Of a stretch of 5,514 nt of DNA, positions 1 to 5,324 are shown piece by piece. The notes under the pieces are model-generated. The model did not search any database and was not told the origin of the DNA. It worked only from the letters and a program-made list of their open reading frames with translations. Location: assembly GCA_937916415.1 (NCBI GenBank), contig CALGGH010000116.1:1-5514 (forward strand), written 5' to 3'. The translations under genes and the position numbers were made by a program. The stretch comes from an uncultured Lachnospiraceae bacterium (GTDB taxonomy: Bacteria > Bacillota > Clostridia > Lachnospirales > Lachnospiraceae). The stretch's first letter is position 1; every line of letters begins with the position of its first letter.

Positions 1-1
1 C

Positions 2-328
2 TATTGTTTAAAACACCAACCATACAATCCAAATAGGAATGAGGACGAATTTGATAAGTTGATAGATAAAATGAAAAGTTTTGAATATGATATCAAAAGA
101 GGGGCTATTATAGTAAACGAAGAGAATTTCATTTTGGATGGACAACATAGGTGCTGCATCATCCTCAACAGACACGGACCCTTTTACAAGATTCCTGTTG
201 TGAAATGTTATTCTTCAGGTCGTCATAGTGTGAAACATAAAGTAAAGATAGGGTTTTATAAACTTAAAACATTGTTACGTTGTATAAAAGAATTCCTAAT
301 AAGAAGAAAAAAAACGGCAGATAACTAA
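2..328 (+). CDS. ParB/sulfiredoxin-fold protein of a surface-polysaccharide locus, 5'-partial
   Basis: The reading frame is open to the left window edge, so the gene begins outside; the visible part is 108 residues ending in TAA at 326-328. A TTG at 59 could be called as a start, but the codons before it (YCLKHQPYNPNRNEDEFDKL) read as normal protein, so I treat the gene as truncated by the window. The recognisable element is ILDGQHR, with DGQHR encoded at 137-151. This matches the DGxHR signature of the ParB N-terminal/sulfiredoxin fold, a nucleotide-binding fold. Known: ParB-like proteins of this kind also occur inside capsule and exopolysaccharide clusters, where their role is not established. 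Inferred: a cytoplasmic accessory protein of such a cluster, consistent with the LicD-type gene 28 bp downstream on the same strand. The C-terminal tail (RCIKEFLIRRKKTADN) is basic. The specific function is unknown. The DNA is AT-rich, unlike everything right of about 735. Confidence 0.6.
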   Translation, partial: YCLKHQPYNPNRNEDEFDKLIDKMKSFEYDIKRGAIIVNEENFILDGQHRCCIILNRHGPFYKIPVVKCYSSGRHSVKHKVKIGFYKLKTLLRCIKEFLIRRKKTADN

Positions 329-356
329 ATATTTGTAATCTCAATAATGCAGTATT

Positions 357-734
357 ATGAATTTACCCATAACAATGCAATTGTCAGATTCATTTTTTCG
401 AGCAGAAAAACAATCTGATTATTATGTCTCAGAAAATGTAAAAGAGATCTGGGCTGTTCAGTTGGATTTGCTTAATAAGTTTATCAATGTTTGCAATAAA
501 CATAATCTCAACTGGTATGTAGGATTTGGGACATTGCTGGGTGTTATTCGGCATAACGGCTATATTCCATGGGATAACGATGTGGATGTAGTTATGCCGC
601 GTGATGATTACGATAAACTATTAGACTTAGGGGAGAAAGAGTTTCAACATCCTTATTTCTTTCAAAATCCTAAAACTGAAAATGGAAGATTCTTCTTTTC
701 ATTCTCTCGATTGAGTAATAGCAGAACAACAACC
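357..734 (+). pseudogene. LicD-family phosphotransferase, 3'-truncated at a junction
   Basis: The first 126 residues are a clear LicD/nucleotidyltransferase-fold N-terminus: GTLLG at residues 58-62, RH at 65-66, then PWDNDVDVV at 71-79, which carries the metal-binding DxD-type acidic pair. Proteins of this family transfer phosphocholine or other phospho-groups onto surface glycans and are usually about 250-300 residues long. Here homology-like sequence stops around RLSNSRTTT (codons up to 734). The frame then runs through GC-rich DNA, antisense to the receiver gene, to a stop at 825-827, giving a 156-residue chimeric ORF. The last 30 residues look nothing like LicD. The start is uncertain: ATG 357 or ATG 375, neither with a clear Shine-Dalgarno sequence. 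The gene lies 28 bp after the ParB-like gene and is probably cotranscribed with it. Family call is confident; whether the break is biological or an assembly artefact is open. Confidence 0.8.
722..734. other. Junction between AT-rich and GC-rich DNA
   Basis: A short AAC-repeat tract (aacaacaac at 725-733) is where two convergent coding regions both lose their family resemblance. The + strand LicD-type gene reads R-T-T-T across it, a plausible LicD residue run. The - strand receiver gene reads M-V-V-V across it, a plausible receiver beta-3 strand. Neither continues as a recognisable protein beyond. Base composition changes from AT-rich to GC-rich at the same place. The tract could be microhomology used in illegitimate recombination, or the overlap on which an assembler joined unrelated reads. 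No terminal inverted repeats, target duplication or integrase lies nearby. Confidence 0.6.
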
Positions 735-886
735 ATGTCCGGCCTGAACAGTTCAATGTGCCGGACAAGGTCGGAAAACCTCGGGGATGCCGTCAACAGG
801 TCATACCCGCGCTCCATATGTTCATAGAATTCGTCAATGATTACCTGATTCTTACCACACAGCAGAAGCTTATACGTAACCGCCAT
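725..886 (-). pseudogene. Receiver-like (response-regulator) protein, C-terminally truncated
   Basis: From ATG at 884-886 the - strand encodes KLLLCGKN, an amphipathic IIDEFYEHM helix, LLTASPRFSDL and FRPDMVVV. This is the beta1-alpha1-beta2-alpha2-beta3 pattern of a CheY-like receiver. A good ribosome site (GAGGG at 894-898, spacing 7) and a near-consensus promoter precede it, so this is a genuine gene start. The acidic pair normally found after beta1 is absent (CGKN instead of DD-type residues), which suggests a degenerate receiver that is not phosphorylated in the usual way; similar CGKN-type proteins occur in Lachnospiraceae (from memory, not checked). Residues after V54, encoded below 725, are the antisense of LicD-type DNA and are not receiver-like, although the frame stays open to 662. 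What followed the receiver domain, such as an output domain, is lost. The visible part is 54 residues against about 120 for a whole receiver. Confidence 0.65.
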
Positions 887-924
887 ACGCTTTCCCTCTA
901 TAACAAATAGGTATATATGTTCAT

Positions 925-953
925 ATTATAGGATTATTAAATCTTTTAGTCAA
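925..953 (-). promoter_or_regulatory. Near-consensus sigma70-type promoter of the receiver gene
   Basis: Read on the - strand, TTGACT (948-953) and TATAAT (925-930) are separated by exactly 17 bp. The -10 is perfect and the -35 has one mismatch. The predicted start is near 918, leaving a leader of about 30 nt before the ATG at 886 with its GAGGG ribosome site. The promoter begins just after the T-tract of the terminator of the upstream gene, so the two transcription units are tightly packed but separate. Confidence 0.75.
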
Positions 954-955
954 CG

Positions 956-1013
956 AAAAAAAGAACCCCGTCAGGCCATCGCGCAGCCCGGCGCGACAAT
1001 GCCATGACGGGGT
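956..1013 (-). terminator. Rho-independent terminator of the glycyl-radical gene
   Basis: On the - strand a 9-bp stem pairs 1005-1013 with 965-973 (accccgtca/tgacggggt). The interior is GC-rich and can form further short helices, including gcgc at 981-984 with gcgc at 991-994. A T-rich tract follows, with seven consecutive Ts at 956-962. It starts 11 bp past the stop codon of the glycyl-radical gene, the expected position. Confidence 0.85.
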
Positions 1014-1024
1014 AAATTCAGGCT

Positions 1025-1264
1025 TCAGATGCTCTCATGGAAGGTTCTGCTGATGACGTCTGCCTGCTGTTCGGGGGTAAGCTTGATGAAGTTAACCGCA
1101 TAGCCCGAAACGCGGATCGTCAGCTGAGGATAATTCTCAGGATGCTTCTGTGCGTCAAGCAGGGTATCCCTGTTGAGTACGTTTACGTTTAGGTGATGGC
1201 CACCCTTGGTTGCATAGCCGTCAAGCAGTGAAACGAGATTGTCTACCTGTGTCGTAGCTGCCAT
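1025..1264 (-). CDS. grcA: Autonomous glycyl radical cofactor (stand-alone pyruvate formate-lyase C-terminal domain)
   Basis: The 79-residue product matches the C-terminal glycyl-radical domain of pyruvate formate-lyase: GGHHLNVNVLNRDTLLDAQ at 21-39, HPENYPQLTIRVSGYAVNF at 41-59, with Gly54 in RVSGYAV the radical-bearing residue, then a C-terminal RTFHESI. Known: the E. coli counterpart GrcA (YfiD, 127 residues) replaces the domain of PFL broken at its glycine by oxygen, after activation by the PFL-activating enzyme. Here only the minimal domain is present. It is a complete gene, not a PFL remnant: an AGGAGG ribosome site stands 7 nt before ATG 1262-1264, a promoter lies upstream and a terminator follows. 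The N-terminus (MAATTQVDNLVSLLDGY) already resembles the PFL sequence leading into the domain. Inferred role: cytoplasmic rescue of PFL or another glycyl radical enzyme after oxygen exposure. The pfl gene itself is not in the window. Confidence 0.85.
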   Translation of the reverse strand: MAATTQVDNLVSLLDGYATKGGHHLNVNVLNRDTLLDAQKHPENYPQLTIRVSGYAVNFIKLTPEQQADVISRTFHESI

Positions 1265-1271
1265 AATGATA

Positions 1272-1277
1272 CCTCCT
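1272..1277 (-). promoter_or_regulatory. Strong Shine-Dalgarno site of the glycyl-radical gene
   Basis: AGGAGG on the - strand, 7 nt before the ATG at 1262-1264. It fixes the start of this unusually short gene and shows that it is translated as a separate protein rather than being the tail of a broken pyruvate formate-lyase. Confidence 0.85.
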
Positions 1278-1325
1278 GTCTTTAGCGATCAATGTGCTGA
1301 TCATGGTTGCCTGCAGATTTGCTTG

Positions 1326-1360
1326 AATATAAATCAGTAATGGTTACTATTATTTATATT
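1326..1360 (-). promoter_or_regulatory. 35-bp inverted repeat at the transcription start of the glycyl-radical gene
   Basis: Outer arms of 9 bp (1326-1334 with 1352-1360, aatataaat/atttatatt) and inner arms of 5 bp (1336-1340 with 1344-1348, agtaa/ttact) surround a 3-base loop. A 1-versus-3-base internal loop separates the two helices. It lies just downstream of the predicted -10 box and covers the predicted start point near 1357. It could be a DNA operator for a redox or stress repressor, or, once transcribed, an RNA hairpin at the extreme 5' end that stabilises the message. I do not recognise the sequence as a known operator. Confidence 0.6.
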
Positions 1361-1363
1361 TGA

Positions 1364-1392
1364 ATGATATCACCGGACAGCCGGGTTGTAAA
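1364..1392 (-). promoter_or_regulatory. Sigma70-type promoter of the glycyl-radical gene
   Basis: On the - strand TTTACA (1387-1392) and TATCAT (1364-1369) are spaced by 17 bp, each one base from consensus. The predicted start near 1357 gives a leader of about 93 nt that begins inside the 35-bp inverted repeat. It lies between the stop of the toxin-like gene at 1482 and the glycyl-radical gene, so the latter can be expressed on its own. Confidence 0.65.
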
Positions 1393-1481
1393 GGCTCTTT
1401 TTGTTTTTTTATGAGTACATTCAGGGCGTCAGGAACCTCCAGCAAAGAAAATGAGCGGATTGCCGGCCTTTTTAGGTTATT

Positions 1482-2057
1482 CTACTGCCGGTCAAAATAT
1501 GACTTGCTGGCGTAATAGTACGTCCTGATGAATCCGTCGGTCGATACTATCACGAACTCGCCGGTGTCCTCCAGGTAGAAGACGTCGTCGCCGTCTTCCT
1601 GTTCAAGCTTGTGTAGGGACTTGGGATTATGGATCACCGCATTGGCAGCGGCCGCGTAATCCTCGGCAGAATCAAAGCCCATCTCGATGCCGTGCTTCTC
1701 GTAATGACTGTCAAGCAGCTTGCGGCTGCGAAATTCATAAGGAATCTGTTCCTCGTTTGAATCAACAGGCCGGGCCGCATCATCTGTCGTCCCGTCATTT
1801 GGCGCCTGTTCGACGTCCGAAGCCTGCCCGGCATCGGAAGCCCGGGCCGCATCCACGGTCTGCCCGGGTTCGGCATCAACAGGACGGGCCGCATCCGGAG
1901 CCTCCCCGTCATCAAAAATGACGAGCTGCGGAGCGTCATTCCCGGCCGTGGTCTCCTCGTGCCGGCGCATGTTGGAAAAACCAACGTAAATGACCAGTAT
2001 TATGAACAGCACTATCGCTATTCGGAATATGTTTTTGGAGGTGTTTGAATCTTTCAT
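1482..2057 (-). CDS. Membrane-anchored protein with C-terminal RNase-toxin-like (colicin D/CdiA-type) domain
   Basis: This 191-residue protein has three parts. Residues 11-28 (FRIAIVLFIILVIYVGFS) form one membrane helix or uncleaved signal anchor followed by RR. Residues 31-110 are a low-complexity linker rich in Asp, Ala, Pro and Glu with repeated DAARPVD units at 55-61 and 93-99. Residues 111-191 are a compact domain: LLDSHYEKHGIEMGF with His118 and His122, a helix around SAEDYAAAANAVI, then FYLEDTGEFVIVSTDGFIRT with Arg178-Thr179. This layout (HxxKHG, two strands, DGxIRT) resembles the Barnase/EndoU/colicin-D/RelE-like RNase domains of polymorphic and CdiA toxins. That is inferred from memory of the family pattern. 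The domain probably lies outside the membrane. No immunity gene is adjacent. ATG 2055-2057 is preferred because it starts just before the helix, though it lacks a clear ribosome site; a TTG start at 2132 would add 25 residues encoded largely by the repeats. A housekeeping envelope role is also possible. Confidence 0.6.
   Translation of the reverse strand: MKDSNTSKNIFRIAIVLFIILVIYVGFSNMRRHEETTAGNDAPQLVIFDDGEAPDAARPVDAEPGQTVDAARASDAGQASDVEQAPNDGTTDDAARPVDSNEEQIPYEFRSRKLLDSHYEKHGIEMGFDSAEDYAAAANAVIHNPKSLHKLEQEDGDDVFYLEDTGEFVIVSTDGFIRTYYYASKSYFDRQ
1761..1895. repeat. Degenerate repeats encoding the Asp/Ala-rich linker
   Basis: The 21-base segments at 1761-1781 and 1875-1895 differ at one base, and a partial third copy (gggccgcatcc) occurs at 1844-1854. 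They encode the DAARPVD-type units of the membrane protein's linker. The pattern suggests that the linker lengthened by local duplication and may vary in length among strains. Confidence 0.6.
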
Positions 2058-2081
2058 TCTGTTGGATCGGCGGAACGCATC

Positions 2082-2165
2082 GTAAATCAAAATGACCCAC
2101 TGACTCCGTCCCCGAGTGTCATTGTAAATCAAAATGACCCACTGACTCCGTCCCCGAGTGTCATT
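2082..2165. repeat. Perfect tandem pair of 42-bp hairpin-forming repeats
   Basis: Copies at 2082-2123 and 2124-2165 are identical along all 42 bases. On the - strand each unit begins AATGACACTC, has a ggggacg loop region, then GAGT, and later GTCATT. It can therefore fold into a hairpin with an outer 6-bp helix (AATGAC/GTCATT) and an inner 4-bp helix (ACTC/GAGT), with one arm bulged. The pair fills most of the gap between degV and the toxin-like gene, and the - strand TGA stopping degV (2161-2163) lies inside the copy at 2124-2165. Such units resemble extragenic palindromes spread by Y1 (REP-associated) transposases, but no transposase is present here, so that is inference. The hairpins might attenuate or process a message running out of degV. 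Confidence 0.85.
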
Positions 2166-3012
2166 TTCCGGCTATGAACAGGACGCCCAGAGTGCCGTAG
2201 CCGCAGTGCGACGAAATGACTCCGCCCGCCCTTGTTTCATGTATTTCGTCAAAATGCCTGAGGCCGGTCAGATACTCCCTGACCGATTCCACGATGGCGG
2301 GATCTATGCCGGAATGCGTGATGAAAACGCGGTCTGTCTTGGCCTTAATCAGTTCAGGCTCCATGTCCCTCGCGTAATCCAGCACCACGACAGAATACTT
2401 GCCGCGGTATTTTTTGGTCGGGTGCATGGCTCCTTCCCGTACCTCGATCTTGGGATGGATCCTGAGAGCGCCTCCGGCCAGTGCGGAAAGCCCGCTGCAC
2501 CGGCCGCCCCTGTACAGGTACGTCAAAGTGTCGACCACGAAGCTGGCCCTTACCCGTCCGCGAAGCGACTCCACGTAACTGACTATCTCCTCACGGGACT
2601 TGCCTTCCGACGCCCGGACTGCCGCCTCGATCACGAGATGTCCTATGCCCGTGGACAGGTTGGACGAATCCACGACGGATATGCGGTCTGCGGCCTTCAG
2701 TTCCTTGGCGGCCATCTGCATGTATTCATATGACGCACTCATTCCGGAAGATATGGAAAAGGCAACGATCTCATCGCCGGCATCAAGGATCGGCCTGAAG
2801 GCCCCGATGGCATCCTCCACGCTGGGCGCAGAGGTCTTGGGCGTGGTCTTGTGCTCATCCGCCCATTTGTATATCTCATCCGGGGTAACGTCAACCCCGT
2901 CCTTGTACTCTTTGTCTCCCAGAAGCACGTGCAGCGGAAGTATGGTGATCCCATATCTTTCCACCAGTTCCTGCGTAAGGTCGCAGGTACTGTCCGAAAC
3001 AATCCTGATCAT
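2161..3012 (-). CDS. DegV-family (FakB-like) fatty-acid-binding protein
   Basis: The 283-residue product has the DegV layout throughout: IRIVSDSTCDLTQEL at 2-16, PLHVLLGDKEYKDGVDVTPDE, TSAPS (the usual TSQPS), FSISSGMSASYEYMQ, DSSNLSTGIGHLV, LYRGGRCSGLSALAGGALRIHPKIEV, and a C-terminal SSHCGYGTLGVLFIAGK. Known: DegV/FakB proteins bind a single fatty acid in the cytoplasm and, where FakA is present, present it for phosphorylation so that exogenous fatty acids enter phospholipids. Many Firmicutes carry several copies. The start is ATG 3010-3012, with GGGAGGAG upstream and an immediate match to the family N-terminus; a longer frame to 3087 only reads antisense-like residues. The ATG overlaps the debranching-enzyme stop as ATGA, implying coupled translation. 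Its own stop lies in the first bases of the 42-bp repeat pair. Length is normal for the family. The fatty acid bound and any FakA partner cannot be told from here. Confidence 0.9.
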   Translation of the reverse strand: MIRIVSDSTCDLTQELVERYGITILPLHVLLGDKEYKDGVDVTPDEIYKWADEHKTTPKTSAPSVEDAIGAFRPILDAGDEIVAFSISSGMSASYEYMQMAAKELKAADRISVVDSSNLSTGIGHLVIEAAVRASEGKSREEIVSYVESLRGRVRASFVVDTLTYLYRGGRCSGLSALAGGALRIHPKIEVREGAMHPTKKYRGKYSVVVLDYARDMEPELIKAKTDRVFITHSGIDPAIVESVREYLTGLRHFDEIHETRAGGVISSHCGYGTLGVLFIAGK

Positions 3013-5324
3013 TCCAGGTCTCCTCCCATTACGTTCTCCGCGTAGGCCCGCAGCGTCTCGGCGGTGCTCCATGCCTGTGCATGACATCCCCGTCCCGCAT
3101 GCGGGTAATCTCCCTCAAATACCTCACAGATGCCGCCGATGCAGGCTTCCCTTTCCTGATGAACCATCACGGGTTCAAACAGCCTGACCAGTTCCCTGCG
3201 CAGGGCAGCGGCATTTGCCGCATCTGCATGTTCTCCGCGGCCCTCCGTGCCTGCCTGCATCCGGCCAAAGGCTTCCCGACCGGCATGCGTCTTCGCGTAT
3301 GCGTCTACGTACGCTCCCAACAGAAATCCCCAGGCAGTGCCCTGATGGTAACTTAAGTCCCTTTTCGCCAGGGGCCCGCGGTACTCGCCATGATAATCCG
3401 GATGAACGGGAGACAGGCTCCTGAGCCCAACCCCGACGTACAGCTGCTCTCCAACCTTGTCGGTAACGGCCCGCATGCATTCCGGATTCAGCGCCACGTG
3501 CGGCAGCGAAACGGCAAATATCTGATTCGGCCTGATAGAATCATCCCGCATCCGGTACTCACCGTCATCCGCGGGATCATCCACCACGTCATGCAGGCAG
3601 CCTTCATCAGGATTCCAGAATGCCCTTTGAAAGGTCTTTTCCACGCGCTCCTTAAGCTCGCCGTAATGCGCGGCGGCCTCATCATCGCCATGGTCTCCTG
3701 CCAGTTCCTGCATGATACATAAAGCATTATACCATAAAGCGTTGATCTCCACGGGACAACCATGCCTGGGCGTGACCACGTGGTCTCCGACCCTCACGTC
3801 CATCCAGGTCACCTGGTCAAGGTCCGCGCCCGCATGGATCAAGCCGTTTTGATCCATGAATATATGGTTTTCCGTGCCTTTCTCATAGCCTGACATGATG
3901 CGTACGAGCACGGGGTATATTTCATTATGGATAAAATCGTGCGCATCGCGGGCCGCGCCTCCATCATCGCGCCCGGCGTCCCCGCCGGCTTCACAGCCGG
4001 CTTCACCGCGGACGTCACGTCCTCGTCCGGCATATTCAAGGTATTTCCACGCCGCGTGCACGTACCACAGAGACGCGTCCGCCGTGTTGTACAGGGGCTT
4101 GGCCCCATCCTCCGGAAACATGTTGGGTATGAGCCCGTTTTTTTCATAACGTGCAAAGGAACGGAGAATACCGCGGGCTTCCTCAAAGCGACCGGTGCAG
4201 AGGACCAGCCCCGTAAAAGATATCATGGTGTCCCTGCCCCAGTCCGTAAACCACGGCAGTCCCGCCAGCACCGTGGGCAGGTTCGTGCCTCGCCTGTGCG
4301 CCAGGAAATGGTCCGTATCCAGAATGAGCCTTTTTATGAAAAGACCGCCGTCCCCCGTCAGGGCATCCGGTGCCTTACCATGGGACCCGGACGTTCTCCC
4401 CAGGGCCTTCAGATTATCCAGGGCCCTTTGCTCCAGGTCGGCATAATATTTTTTTACTTCCCCGATCAGCCTGGACGCGGTCCGCGATCCTACGAAGCAG
4501 TCAACGGCCGCCTCCAGGAGCTTATCACCCATCAGGCCATCGCCCCTTACGAGGCTGCAGATCACCGACACCTCACGGCTGTCTCCCGGGGCCACGGTTA
4601 CGGATGCTTCCACCGGAATGAAGTGATTGCACAGTCCCTCCGTCTCCAGTTCGACCTCGGTGGAAAGTACGTAATCCCGCTCACACTTTTCCCTCATTTC
4701 AAAGAATTCGCCCTCGCTGAAGCTCAAGTCGATGCGCACGTCAGGCCTGCAGTCAGGCACCACGGAAACGGTGTCTCCGGTGATGATCCACTGATAAGCG
4801 GTCTCATCCGTCCTGTCCGGCGTCCCGTGTTCCCTGAAGTTAAATTTGGGGGTAAAAACTACCGTGGCCTCATCGGCGGAATAATTGGTCAGGCGGTATC
4901 CGATCGCGACCCGGTTTGCGCCCCTAACGAGGGCTATGGTCTTGCGCAGCTCAAACGCCGGTGTTCCGCTCTCGCAATGCCCTCCGCCGCCCGGAGCTGC
5001 TTCCCAGACAAAGGTGACCGTGCCGTCGTATTCCACGCGCCGCAGCCATTTACGTCCATCCAGGCACCTGCCGGAGGCAAATCCGGCGGTTTCAAAGTCG
5101 TATTCCGCGCCGGAAACCCGTACCCACTCGGTGATCTTTTCCAGGCAGACGTATCTCTGCGTCGGCGGATCTAGCGTAGCCACGAGATAACCCTGATGAT
5201 GGCGGTTCATGCCGTCGACAAGCGATCCGCCCGCATAGGCGCCGGTTCCGTTAGTCAGCACCCATTCCAGCGAATTGCCCGTCGCCTCATCCGGCCAGTA
5301 TGTCGAATCATACGTATAAGTCAC
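3009..5324 (-). CDS. Glycogen debranching enzyme, amylo-alpha-1,6-glucosidase (GH133-type)
   Basis: From the preferred GTG at 5322-5324 the product is 771 residues. The N-terminal GDE_N-type beta domain begins with NSLEWVLTNGTGAYAGGSL (about 17-35) and HHQGYLVATLDPP. The C-terminal (alpha/alpha)6 glucosidase domain spans about 330-765 and has GLPWFTDWGRDTMISF near 355-370, YNTADASLWYVHA near 412, VTWMD near 505, VTPRHGCPVEINALWYNAL near 517 and GCHAQAWSTAETLRAY near 747. These are hallmark motifs of bacterial GH133 debranching enzymes, which hydrolyse the alpha-1,6 branch stubs of glycogen in the cytoplasm. The acidic residues of TWMD and AWSTAE are candidate catalytic residues, not assigned with certainty. 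A Gly/Ala/Asp-rich insertion at about 433-462 interrupts the glucosidase domain. An ATG start at 5390 would add 22 residues that overlap the upstream gene and look like a frame shadow. The 3' end overlaps degV by 4 bp. Confidence 0.88.
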   Translation of the reverse strand: MTYTYDSTYWPDEATGNSLEWVLTNGTGAYAGGSLVDGMNRHHQGYLVATLDPPTQRYVCLEKITEWVRVSGAEYDFETAGFASGRCLDGRKWLRRVEYDGTVTFVWEAAPGGGGHCESGTPAFELRKTIALVRGANRVAIGYRLTNYSADEATVVFTPKFNFREHGTPDRTDETAYQWIITGDTVSVVPDCRPDVRIDLSFSEGEFFEMREKCERDYVLSTEVELETEGLCNHFIPVEASVTVAPGDSREVSVICSLVRGDGLMGDKLLEAAVDCFVGSRTASRLIGEVKKYYADLEQRALDNLKALGRTSGSHGKAPDALTGDGGLFIKRLILDTDHFLAHRRGTNLPTVLAGLPWFTDWGRDTMISFTGLVLCTGRFEEARGILRSFARYEKNGLIPNMFPEDGAKPLYNTADASLWYVHAAWKYLEYAGRGRDVRGEAGCEAGGDAGRDDGGAARDAHDFIHNEIYPVLVRIMSGYEKGTENHIFMDQNGLIHAGADLDQVTWMDVRVGDHVVTPRHGCPVEINALWYNALCIMQELAGDHGDDEAAAHYGELKERVEKTFQRAFWNPDEGCLHDVVDDPADDGEYRMRDDSIRPNQIFAVSLPHVALNPECMRAVTDKVGEQLYVGVGLRSLSPVHPDYHGEYRGPLAKRDLSYHQGTAWGFLLGAYVDAYAKTHAGREAFGRMQAGTEGRGEHADAANAAALRRELVRLFEPVMVHQEREACIGGICEVFEGDYPHAGRGCHAQAWSTAETLRAYAENVMGGDLE
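3984..4007. repeat. 12-bp tandem duplication inside the debranching-enzyme insertion
   Basis: Units at 3984-3995 and 3996-4007 (gccggcttcac plus one base) differ only in the last base. They encode part of the Gly/Ala/Glu-rich stretch GEAGCEAGGDAG. The surrounding DNA is also low-complexity and GC-rich. This suggests that the insertion grew by slippage and is a flexible surface loop. Confidence 0.6.

Noticed and set aside
735..827. C-terminal 30 residues of the LicD-type open frame
   Set aside because: They are read antisense through the receiver gene and have no LicD character; they are treated as junction artefact sequence, not protein.
1371..1411. Possible + strand terminator (agcc/ggct stem before a T-rich run)
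   Set aside because: The stem is only about 4 bp, and no + strand gene reads into it; the bases are better explained as part of the glycyl-radical promoter region.
1400..1481. Terminator for the toxin-like gene
   Set aside because: Only a 5-bp ccggc/gccgg pairing spanning the stop was found, without a proper T-tract after it, so no terminator is called and read-through is possible.
2058..2132. TTG-initiated N-terminal extension of the toxin-like protein
   Set aside because: The extra residues are mostly translated repeat sequence, and the membrane anchor starts naturally just after ATG 2057. The open frame through the repeats is noted but not taken as coding.
2158..3187. Two + strand open frames opposite degV (2158-2733 and 2600-3187)
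   Set aside because: Both are antisense shadows of a clear DegV-family gene, with no family resemblance.
3927..5174. Long + strand open frame (415 codons) antisense to the debranching enzyme
   Set aside because: It is fully opposite a strongly conserved GH133 gene, its translation lacks recognisable motifs, and GC-rich coding DNA commonly leaves antisense frames open.
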